Below are positions 11,101-17,896 of a stretch of DNA of 64,000 nucleotides, in pieces. The notes beneath the pieces are model-generated. The model had not been told where the DNA came from and ran no database searches. It saw only the letters and a list, made by a program, of their open reading frames with translations. Location of the stretch: positions 2,528,001 to 2,592,000 of the forward strand of contig NZ_OY762614.1 of NCBI RefSeq assembly GCF_963666145.1, written 5' to 3'. Position 1 is the first letter of the stretch; each line of letters begins with the position of its first letter. This stretch comes from an uncultured Desulfobacter sp. (GTDB lineage Bacteria > Desulfobacterota > Desulfobacteria > Desulfobacterales > Desulfobacteraceae). A program made the position numbers and the translations under genes.

Positions 11101-11289
11101 AAAATAGCTGGGAAGCCCCAGATCATTGAGCAGAATCCCTGCGGCAAGATTGATACAATGGGCGGTGGTCAGGCCCTGGGCAGAAAGGTCAATGACCGCT
11201 TCGTAGAGAATCCTGATGCTGAGATGGAGTGCGTCGGCCCGGTCAATAATATGGGGAGACCGGCAGATGTCGGGCGGCAGGTGGACCAC
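8137..11289 (-). CDS. NAD-glutamate-dehydrogenase-like protein (115-kDa type)
   Basis: Large GDH-family protein of 1050 residues, the size of the 115-kDa NAD-dependent enzymes that oxidise glutamate to 2-oxoglutarate. A GTG start at 11289 is chosen because GGAG lies 8 bases upstream. The C-terminal half keeps the family order: MARESRMEHAARLCFTLGRNRRLKHKDI, then IFLAPDRGTEGLMD, a nucleotide-fold stretch GGPRGRLGGNELL and ANKGGAFSS near the end. Where family members have an EGGSKG-type motif bearing the active-site lysine, this protein reads EDGAAG (about residues 521-526). It may therefore be a poor enzyme or a regulator. It starts 19 bases after the LuxR-type gene upstream, so the two are probably co-transcribed. 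Confidence 0.75.
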   Translation of the reverse strand: MVHLPPDICRSPHIIDRADALHLSIRILYEAVIDLSAQGLTTAHCINLAAGILLNDLGLPSYFFENITTASLKQILSSITSSIAIQDDRVVLVGRVAHIDFDLGQGSEVQRVRIATRETRDAMEKLMEKMICGHRREYYYSRENEYYTYIFRPETVNDFTRHEFKDSAFLFNLAGDYTATPEPTRMRYEEFLRDCKASVTPLVKVFNVPATAETRIMFNSDFATPQIPIFRQLLKDHGLTLVRAYWEPYWAGTDVPSSICSLYLQGEISRLRETELIRDIQDFLAFHVGPVTDLYVAGQLTYKEMLFAGNAMDFARMSLFSERYAQRDQSIMSRLDDRACEEAFADRIYKAARAEFDSRTIIAAVNAHPGLLKALYELFARRFDPALAAPGSADAPTAQLAGFSGMCRTRLGEHPRALQVFRFMTKLVTRCQKTNFYTPGKRAYSFRLDSGILDPLVYNRPVYAIFFINGHYAAGVHMRAADIARGGLRLVTGDPMARESRMEHAARLCFTLGRNRRLKHKDICEDGAAGVIVPHSVYGKSSGNAVLDFTESLLDLTLPNASVIDYYGRPEMIFLAPDRGTEGLMDTVALRAKVRGYSHWRTFASAKSCTIPCDNYGFLDNGKLFGLLPAGNGRVDLQVDGSSRLVTRDMEQLREKITGNVNTLGMATTAMMTALRTLIHHHDAREKDLNLMVIGGPRGRLGGNELLCYQGRICLAMDNDALLFDPAGLDAEELEKLALAACAGEAVGTMAFPSDKLSPEGFKVPATAARIFLPDGTGVKDSARFHRDFLFNPEMGAYIRQADIRVCLPCGGFKGCVTGEAVSSFLKNFDALEFIVEGADLFFDNDARRHIAANTGIQHLRDSTANKGGAFSSVMAEVLPGLLLGDQYEAVILGDFNVRDALIREVLERIETFAAAETKILISRCKADPNVPLCAQSERAGEEILALQEIFRVRLNTTLKQKTLVWKILAAYIPKILVEFMGKKRIMDTLNTDAMQEYRDAIITKQLAATAFYRFGLEWEKFRTALEKDFAGTVGELAASAAAVRRALHP

Positions 11290-11308
11290 GGGTATTTCTC
11301 CATACCGG

Positions 11309-12259
11309 TTACAGGCCGGACAGGTAAGAGTTCAGGTTGATTTTTTTATTGGTGATATCCAGCTTTTTGCGAATGTGGTTTCGATAGGTCTCCACACTGC
11401 GGTAGGAGAGGTTGAGCATTTTTCCGATCTCTTTGGAGCTTAATCCGGCGCGGATCATATTGCAGATTTCGTTTTCCCGGGGGGTGAGACGCTGGTGAAG
11501 CTGGGAAATTTTGGTGCCGAATGAAGAGGTGAGCTGGGCGATGTTTGCTTCAAGCAGGAACAGATACTCCCGGTCCAGATCCGACCCCTGGTCTTCCATT
11601 TTTTTGACCAGGGGCAGCAGTAAATTTTCCACATTGGCCAGGACCCGGGTTTCCAGGTCCACCTTTTCCTCCCGCAGCTGGCTCATCACTTCCCGCAGGG
11701 CAATATTTTTATCCTTGAGCTGCTGGTTCTGTTCCTTGAGCTTGCGCCGTGATTCCCGAAGTTCGGATTCCGCCTGTTTGCGTTGGATGGTCCGGCCCAG
11801 CAACTCGGCCACGGCATTTATCAGTGACCGTTCTTCGGCCAGAAAGGCACCTTCGTCTATGTCGGGCCGTTTTTCCAGGTAGCAGACCGTAAGGATGCCG
11901 ATGGGCTCTCCATAGGCATTGATGTTTGCCTGCTGTTTCCAGAAGGTGTTTTTATAATTTTCCGTACGAAAACTCTGGTCGTTGATGAGCAGCTGGGCGC
12001 ATGTGATCTCCGGATACTGCCAGGAAGGCGGAATAAGATCCACCACCTGCTGGAAGGTCTCTTCCAGGGAGAGTCCGGTCTGTTCCAGAATTTTGGAGAT
12101 CCCGTACAGGCAGTTGATCTCCTTCATACGCTCCCGGAGATTGTGGGCCTGCTGCTTGAAGATCAGCTCCATACGCCGATGGTCCTGCTCCAATTTTTCC
12201 AGCTCCCGGTTGCGGCGAACCAGGGCGTCAATGTCCGGCTGCTCCACGATGTGACCCAT
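11309..12259 (-). CDS. GAF/coiled-coil/LuxR-HTH transcriptional regulator
   Basis: A 316-residue regulator. An N-terminal coiled coil (about 12-50) leads into a GAF-like sensor (about 50-150). A second long coiled coil (about 155-215) links to a C-terminal LuxR/GerE helix-turn-helix (LTPRENEICNMIRAGLSSKE, about 253-272, then SVETYRNHIRKKL). No receiver domain or membrane helix is present, so it probably senses a cytosolic signal. A GTG four codons downstream (12247) has better spacing from AAGGA than the ATG given here. It lies directly upstream of the GDH-like gene and downstream of gdhA, which suggests control of glutamate metabolism. Confidence 0.82.
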   Translation of the reverse strand: MGHIVEQPDIDALVRRNRELEKLEQDHRRMELIFKQQAHNLRERMKEINCLYGISKILEQTGLSLEETFQQVVDLIPPSWQYPEITCAQLLINDQSFRTENYKNTFWKQQANINAYGEPIGILTVCYLEKRPDIDEGAFLAEERSLINAVAELLGRTIQRKQAESELRESRRKLKEQNQQLKDKNIALREVMSQLREEKVDLETRVLANVENLLLPLVKKMEDQGSDLDREYLFLLEANIAQLTSSFGTKISQLHQRLTPRENEICNMIRAGLSSKEIGKMLNLSYRSVETYRNHIRKKLDITNKKINLNSYLSGL

Positions 12260-12291
12260 TCCTTACCAAAAGTTATCGTACAGGAAATTTT

Positions 12292-12322
12292 TTCAGCTCA
12301 CAGCAATGAACTGTGAGCTGAA
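12292..12322. promoter_or_regulatory. 12-bp inverted repeat between gdhA and regulator
   Basis: TTCAGCTCACAG and CTGTGAGCTGAA are perfect complements around a 7-base spacer, in the 90-base gap after gdhA and before the regulator gene. No T tract follows on the minus strand, so an operator or transcript-stabilising stem is as likely as a terminator. Confidence 0.45.
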
Positions 12323-12349
12323 GACTAACATCTAACAGGAATTGACGGG

Positions 12350-13699
12350 CTATACAAGACCTTGATCCAGCATAGCGTTGACGACCTTGGTAAAGCCGGC
12401 AATGTTGGCCCCGGCCACGTAGTTGCCTTTCTCGCCGTATTCGGTACAGGCGTCCACGCAGGCGGTATGGATGGATTTCATGATGCCCTGCAGCCGCATG
12501 TCCACCTTTTCCCGGCTCCAGGCACGGCGAACGGCGTTCTGGGACATTTCCAGACCGGAGACAGCCACCCCGCCGGCATTGGCCGCCTTGCCCGGGGCGT
12601 AGAGGATTTTGTGGTCCACAAAGAGGTCGACGGCATCCGGGGTGGAGGGCATGTTGGCCCCTTCGGATACCACAAACACCCCGTTTTCAATAAGGTTGGC
12701 CGCATCTTTGCCGTTGATTTCGTTCTGGGTGGCCGAAGGAAAGGCGCAGTCGGCCTGAATGCCCCACAGGGGGTTATAATCCAGGGTGGCATCGGTTTTG
12801 GTGTAAACGGCTTCGGGATATTTTTCGGCATACTCTTCGATGCGGCCCCGCCGGACGTTTTTCAACTCCATGACCCAGGCCAGTTTCCCCCGGTCAATGC
12901 CGGTTGGGTCGTAAATGAATCCGGTGGAGTCCGACAGGGTGACGGCTTTGCCGCCCATATCCAGAATTTTCTCCACGGTGTACTGGGCCACGTTGCCGGA
13001 ACCGGAAACCAGGCAGGTTTTGTCCGCTATACTGCCGTTGCGGGTGGCCAGCATTTCAGCGGCAAAATAGACCGCACCGTAACCCGTGGCTTCCGGGCGG
13101 ATGAGGCTGCCGCCCCAGTCCAGACCCTTGCCCGTGAGCACCGGGTCAAATGCATTGGTCAGTCGTTTGTACTGTCCGAAAAGGTAACCGATCTCCCGGC
13201 CGCCCACGCCGATGTCCCCGGCGGGCACGTCGGTATTCGGTCCGATGTGCCGGTAGAGTTCGGACATGAACGACTGGCAGAAGCGCATGACTTCATTGTC
13301 GGATTTTCCCTTGGGGTCAAAATCGGACCCGCCTTTACCGCCGCCCATAGGCAAAGTGGTCAGGGCGTTTTTAAACACCTGCTCAAAGGCCAGGAACTTG
13401 AGGATGGACAGATTGACCGACGGGTGGAAACGCAGCCCGCCCTTGTAGGGTCCGATGGCCGAATTCATTCCGATGCGGTAACCGCGGTTAATCTGAACGG
13501 TGCCGGTGTCGTCCATCCAGGGCACCCGGAACATGACCACCCGTTCGGGCTCGGCCAGGCGCTCCAGAATTTTGGCATGGCGGTATTCGGGGTTGCGGTC
13601 CAGCACCGGCTGAACCGTTTCGATCACTTCCTGAACAGCCTGGTGAAACTCTTTTTGATCGGGGTCTTTGGCGATGATTTTATTCAGCTCTTCTGACAT
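12350..13699 (-). CDS. gdhA: NADP-type glutamate dehydrogenase
   Basis: Hexameric GDH that aminates 2-oxoglutarate to glutamate for ammonia assimilation. The 449-residue length is normal. Substrate-site landmarks are intact: GPYKGGLRFHPSV (about 92-104), the active-site lysine in PMGGGKGGSDFDPKG (about 125-139), DVPAGDIGVGGREIG, and the dinucleotide fold VSGSGNVAQYTVEKI. GAAAGG precedes the ATG. It sits beside a GDH-like gene with a damaged active-site motif, so this is probably the main working GDH here. The cofactor assignment (NADP) rests on overall resemblance to GdhA. Confidence 0.95.
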   Translation of the reverse strand: MSEELNKIIAKDPDQKEFHQAVQEVIETVQPVLDRNPEYRHAKILERLAEPERVVMFRVPWMDDTGTVQINRGYRIGMNSAIGPYKGGLRFHPSVNLSILKFLAFEQVFKNALTTLPMGGGKGGSDFDPKGKSDNEVMRFCQSFMSELYRHIGPNTDVPAGDIGVGGREIGYLFGQYKRLTNAFDPVLTGKGLDWGGSLIRPEATGYGAVYFAAEMLATRNGSIADKTCLVSGSGNVAQYTVEKILDMGGKAVTLSDSTGFIYDPTGIDRGKLAWVMELKNVRRGRIEEYAEKYPEAVYTKTDATLDYNPLWGIQADCAFPSATQNEINGKDAANLIENGVFVVSEGANMPSTPDAVDLFVDHKILYAPGKAANAGGVAVSGLEMSQNAVRRAWSREKVDMRLQGIMKSIHTACVDACTEYGEKGNYVAGANIAGFTKVVNAMLDQGLV

Positions 13700-13794
13700 G
13701 ATTTACCTTTCTTTTGGATATGCGTATTGTAAATGGGGATGATGAGATCCGATGCAGGGACACCCAGCCATCCTGTCTGTAATGGACTGATTTT

Positions 13795-16365
13795 CTAAGC
13801 GTTCATGATAACACTGCGGGAATGTTTCCCATCGACCTTTATCAACAGGGGACGATTCAGACGCAGATGGCGAATGAAGCCTTCGTCCCGGACGGTGCGG
13901 CAGCCGCTCAAGTGTTCCAGGTCGATGCGGTCCAACGCTTCCGGATTCACGGTGATGTAGGGAACGCCCCGGGCCGTGATGGCGTTGAAAAAATGAGAGC
14001 CCCCGGAGGCATCTGCATGGATGGTGCCGTCCCGGATTTCCACGATGGCACCGGCACCGGAGATCTGCTGCCACTGCACGGGGATGCCCAGCCAGGGATC
14101 CGATGATCCCCAGCGACCTGGACCGGCCAGCAGAAACCGGCGGTTGGTTTTGGCCAGTTCCGCATTAATTCGGCTGATCTGCTGCGCCATATCCAGCGTC
14201 TTACCCCGTTCAAAGGTTTCAGGATTGACATAGACAATGTCCCGGATGGTGTCCAGGGTGCAGTTTCCCAACGCCGAGGTGGAGACACAGACGGCGTCAT
14301 CAAAATCTTTTCTGGTGATCAGACGGGCCTCCCGGGGACTGGACATGGGCCGGGCCTGGAGCAAAGAAATTGTCCAGGAACCGCCTGATTTGCCGGGGAG
14401 ATCGGCGGCAAACTCCAATTCCATTGGCGCGCCGGCTTCATCTGCCAGCGCAGCCATCAGATCGTTGATCAAAGGGATAATAGGCGGTGACCCGTACTTG
14501 AGGACCTGGGCAAAGGTGATTACTTTGGGGCCCTTGCAGTACCAGCTATCCCGGATACGGTCTTCGGCAGGCACATAGGTTGATGCCAACGCTTTGACCG
14601 GGGCCTCTTCAATGGCCCCGGTCAAATCCCGGCGTTCCAGGTTGGAGCAGAAGCCGAAACGCAGGGTCTCCGGGCAGCCTGCCACTCTAAGGGCATAAAA
14701 ACGATTCTGGGTTTTTTCCAGAAAATCCCTGGGGCCGGCAAATTGAGGCGTGGCCTGGGGATGTTTGGGTGATACCCTGAAACTTTGCTCCCCCTGGGCC
14801 AGGGTCTGGCCGAACCCCAGCGCCAGATTCACGATACCCTCATGGGCTTTGGCATTGGCAGTCGGATAAAAGTTCAGGGACTGGGCCGCGCCCGAAAGGG
14901 CCGGGTAAAAGAAATCGTTGTGCCGGCTGCCGGCCGCAGCCTGGATCATAACAGCCATGCTGTCCCTGAAGGGCCGGGCTGTTGTGCTGCGAACAAAGGC
15001 CCGGGCTTTTTTATAGCAGGCTGAGGCATAGACCAGCTTAACGGCCGTGGCAAGTTGGGCCAGGCGGATGTCAGGATCGGCATGGGTATTGGGGATCATA
15101 TAGGTTTTGTACACCCCGGTGCACGGATGGGTGACAGCATCTTCCAGAAGGCTGGAGGAGCGTACGGCAAGGGGAACACAGGCTGCGACCGGAAAGGCCT
15201 CCAAATGCCGGAGCACCTCCCGGGGCAGCGGAGCGTCAATGAATGCCTGGACCAACTCAGCAAGGGGTCGGTCGGCAAGTCTTTCCAGCCTGTTGTCCCG
15301 GATAAAGTCATCAAAAATATCCGTGCAGAGGACCAGGGTATCAGGGATGTTGACGACCATTTCCGGGCAGGCCGCTCCAAGGTCGGGCCGACGGTTAAGG
15401 GTCTGGGCCAGAAAGGCCAGGCCCCGGGCTTTACCACCGAGGGATCCGCGTCCGATTCGGGTAATCCCGTCAGAAACGGTTTGAACCGGATACGAATCTT
15501 TGGTGCAGGTGCTTGGCCCCGGGACAGGGCGGTCCATGGCCAGGCTGCAAAAAAAATCATGAAGTATCCGGTCCGGGCGGCGGCCATTTTTATCCAGAAA
15601 AGGGGCCGGAATGCTCTGGGCCATTGTTTTGTTTGTGCTTTCCGCACTCATGAGCATGATGGGAAGACCTGGCATTTCCCTGTGAATGGCCGACAGGACG
15701 TCAATGCCGGCTTCGGGCGACGCTTTTCCCTGCCGGGGAAGCCGGGTATCGGAAATAACACAGTCAAGGCGTTCGCCCAATTCCCGGAACCGCGCCATGG
15801 CTGTTTCATGGGAATCGGCCAGAACAAGCCTGGGCAGCCTGTCACCGGGGAACGCCGCATCAATACCGTTATATACCCCAAGAAGAAAAAACGAGGTGTA
15901 TTCAAAACTGTCTTCCACCAGGAGCACTGCACGGCGGGTGGTCTCCTGACAGTGCTGATCCTCAGTAAAACGAACCATGGCATGGAAGTGTTCCGGTGTT
16001 CCGGGCCAGATAAACATGTGGTCAGCACCCTGTTTCACCAACCGAGCTGTGCCATGGCCCGGCGGCACCAGAAGTATAACCGGTACCCCGGGGCAAAGAA
16101 CTTTAAGCTGTGGTATCGCCACCCCTGTGTCGACATCCAGCACCCCAACATCAATAAAAACAAGATCAAATTTCGCGTTGCCAAGCAGTGCGGCGGCCTC
16201 GTTCATACACTCCGCATGGGTGATCTCCCAGGGGGAGGGATGAATATCGGCTTTCAGCCCCGGCCAAAGGTAAGGCCGGCAAATAAAGAGTATCCTGCTG
16301 ACCTGAACACCTAAAGGCTTTGAAAATTCAGATCCGACGTTCATTTTTTGGGTAATCTTATCCAT
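13795..16365 (-). CDS. Double receiver / PEP-pyruvate-binding domain fusion
   Basis: An 856-residue fusion. A receiver-like domain (about 22-130, LVFIDVGV) is followed by a second (about 145-290, with LLVEDSFE, the phospho-acceptor candidate in CVISDTRLP and the switch-like ILMSAES). From about residue 300 comes an ATP-grasp-like PPDK N-terminal domain: GSLGGKARGLAFL, VRSSSLLEDA, TGVYKTY, LGFGQTLAQGE and LLQARPM. The swivelling phosphohistidine domain and PEP-binding barrel of true PEP synthase or PPDK are absent. A regulatory phosphotransfer or ATP-binding role is inferred. AAGGA lies 7 bases before the ATG. The gene reads toward gdhA about 95 bases away. Confidence 0.75.
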   Translation of the reverse strand: MDKITQKMNVGSEFSKPLGVQVSRILFICRPYLWPGLKADIHPSPWEITHAECMNEAAALLGNAKFDLVFIDVGVLDVDTGVAIPQLKVLCPGVPVILLVPPGHGTARLVKQGADHMFIWPGTPEHFHAMVRFTEDQHCQETTRRAVLLVEDSFEYTSFFLLGVYNGIDAAFPGDRLPRLVLADSHETAMARFRELGERLDCVISDTRLPRQGKASPEAGIDVLSAIHREMPGLPIMLMSAESTNKTMAQSIPAPFLDKNGRRPDRILHDFFCSLAMDRPVPGPSTCTKDSYPVQTVSDGITRIGRGSLGGKARGLAFLAQTLNRRPDLGAACPEMVVNIPDTLVLCTDIFDDFIRDNRLERLADRPLAELVQAFIDAPLPREVLRHLEAFPVAACVPLAVRSSSLLEDAVTHPCTGVYKTYMIPNTHADPDIRLAQLATAVKLVYASACYKKARAFVRSTTARPFRDSMAVMIQAAAGSRHNDFFYPALSGAAQSLNFYPTANAKAHEGIVNLALGFGQTLAQGEQSFRVSPKHPQATPQFAGPRDFLEKTQNRFYALRVAGCPETLRFGFCSNLERRDLTGAIEEAPVKALASTYVPAEDRIRDSWYCKGPKVITFAQVLKYGSPPIIPLINDLMAALADEAGAPMELEFAADLPGKSGGSWTISLLQARPMSSPREARLITRKDFDDAVCVSTSALGNCTLDTIRDIVYVNPETFERGKTLDMAQQISRINAELAKTNRRFLLAGPGRWGSSDPWLGIPVQWQQISGAGAIVEIRDGTIHADASGGSHFFNAITARGVPYITVNPEALDRIDLEHLSGCRTVRDEGFIRHLRLNRPLLIKVDGKHSRSVIMNA

Positions 16366-16826
16366 TTAAAATCCTTAACCACGATAGGAATGCGATATTT
16401 TGCATCAGGTTTATGGAAAATATGTTTATGGGAATATGAAAAAGAAAACAACGCGGCAAAAATAAGATAAAAATGCGTATAAAAACATAGCAGTTGAAAA
16501 ACTTTACAGGGGAACGGCATCGTGGAAAATGGCGACAATGCTGATTTTACTGATAAGACCTTCTCTGTGTAGTTTGGCGAACGCCAAACCTCTGTGCCCT
16601 CTGTGGTTTAATAACAAGAAATCCCGAAGGGATTGAATCTTTTAATTCAAACCGCCTGTTTTTTTTAAACTATCGGGCGGCGCCCGCGGTTTTATCTAAC
16701 AAAGAGCACAGAGTTTGAAGTGTTCATTTTCCCGAGCGCTTGACAAAAGCCATCTTCCCTGTCTTAAAATATTTTAAATATACGTAAACGAATCTGTGCG
16801 GTTATAAATTAAATGAAAGGTTTGCC
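16366..16826. other. Divergent intergenic region with inverted repeats
   Basis: About 460 bases between two diverging genes, so it holds promoters for both. GTTTGGCG-AA-CGCCAAAC at 16572-16589 is an 8-bp perfect inverted repeat and could be an operator. AATCCCGAAGGGATT near 16619 and CGGGCGGCGCCCG near 16674 are further short palindromes. No RNA gene was recognised. Confidence 0.5.
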
Positions 16827-17891
16827 ATGCCCAGGTTTTTCAAAAAATCAGACAAAAAAGCCGGATCTCCCCCGGGTCTGCATATTGATGGCCGGGACCC
16901 ATCGAGCTCAGCGCCTGATATCCGCGTTTTAATCTATTCCCAAGAAACCCTGGAAACCCACCAGATCTCGAATATTGAGGACGTTAAGCCATTAATTCAG
17001 CAGGGAAAGGCGGCATGGATTCAAATCACCGGCACAAATGACCATTTTGTATTTTCAAAGCTGGGGGAACTGTTCAACATCCATACCCTGACCCTGGAGG
17101 ATATGGTCAATCCGGCACACCCTCCCAAATTTGAAGATTTTGACAATTACTATTATATCACGCTCAAACAACTGGCCTTTGATCCCACGACCCATGAGAT
17201 ATCAGAAACCCAGGTCAGTATGGCCGTTATGGAGAACGTGGTTATTTTTATCCAGGACAAACCCTCCCCCTGTCTTAAGGCCGTGGAGAAGAGGTTGCTG
17301 GCAGGCAGGGGAAACATACGAACGGCCGGACCGGGGTACCTGGCCTATGCCTTGAGTGATGCCGTGGTGGACCACTCCCTTGATGTGATCGGTCAGATTG
17401 CTTCGGCCGTGGAATCTGTCGAACGAGACATGCTCGAAGATTTAAATCCCGACCACCTTGGCCAGGTACACCGCCTAAAACGTGAGGTCATATTTTTCAA
17501 TAAGCAGATGCGGCCGGTGCGCGGGGCAATTCTTGGTTTGATGAAGTCTGAATCCCCGTTTGTTCCAGATGCAGTGATCCGTTTTTATGCCGATATTTTG
17601 GATCACGTCAACCACATTCTGGATTCGGTCGCTTCGCTTCAAGAACTTTTGTCCAGCATGCTGGATTTTTATATGTCAGCCCAGGGCAACCGTATGAATG
17701 AGGTCATGGCAACCCTGACCATTATATCCACCATTTTTATTCCGTTGAGTTTTCTTGCCGGCGTATACGGCATGAATTTTAAATTTATGCCGGAGCTTGA
17801 ATGGCAGTGGGGATATTTTGTGTTATTGGGGGTCATGGCGATGATCAGCGGTGCAATGGTTGTTTTTTTTAAAAAGAAAGGGTGGTTTTAA
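16827..17891 (+). CDS. corA: CorA-family magnesium/cobalt transporter
   Basis: Inner-membrane Mg2+/Co2+ channel of the CorA family; 354 residues is typical. A soluble N-terminal domain (LTLEDMVNPAHPPKFEDFDNYYYI, about 91-114) leads through long helices to two C-terminal membrane segments. The signature YGMNF (about 314-318) sits between them, followed by MPELEW, equivalent to the family MPEL loop. AAAGG is six bases before the ATG. The mechanosensitive channel gene follows within a few bases, so the two are probably co-transcribed and may both serve ion or osmotic balance. Confidence 0.93.
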   Translation: MPRFFKKSDKKAGSPPGLHIDGRDPSSSAPDIRVLIYSQETLETHQISNIEDVKPLIQQGKAAWIQITGTNDHFVFSKLGELFNIHTLTLEDMVNPAHPPKFEDFDNYYYITLKQLAFDPTTHEISETQVSMAVMENVVIFIQDKPSPCLKAVEKRLLAGRGNIRTAGPGYLAYALSDAVVDHSLDVIGQIASAVESVERDMLEDLNPDHLGQVHRLKREVIFFNKQMRPVRGAILGLMKSESPFVPDAVIRFYADILDHVNHILDSVASLQELLSSMLDFYMSAQGNRMNEVMATLTIISTIFIPLSFLAGVYGMNFKFMPELEWQWGYFVLLGVMAMISGAMVVFFKKKGWF

Positions 17892-17896
17892 AGGTT

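Noticed and set aside
12362..13696. 444-codon open frame opposite gdhA
   Set aside because: It is the antisense shadow of a highly conserved gene, with no ribosome site or family resemblance.
15055..16314. 419-codon open frame opposite the receiver fusion
   Set aside because: High-GC antisense shadow; the minus-strand protein has clear domains.
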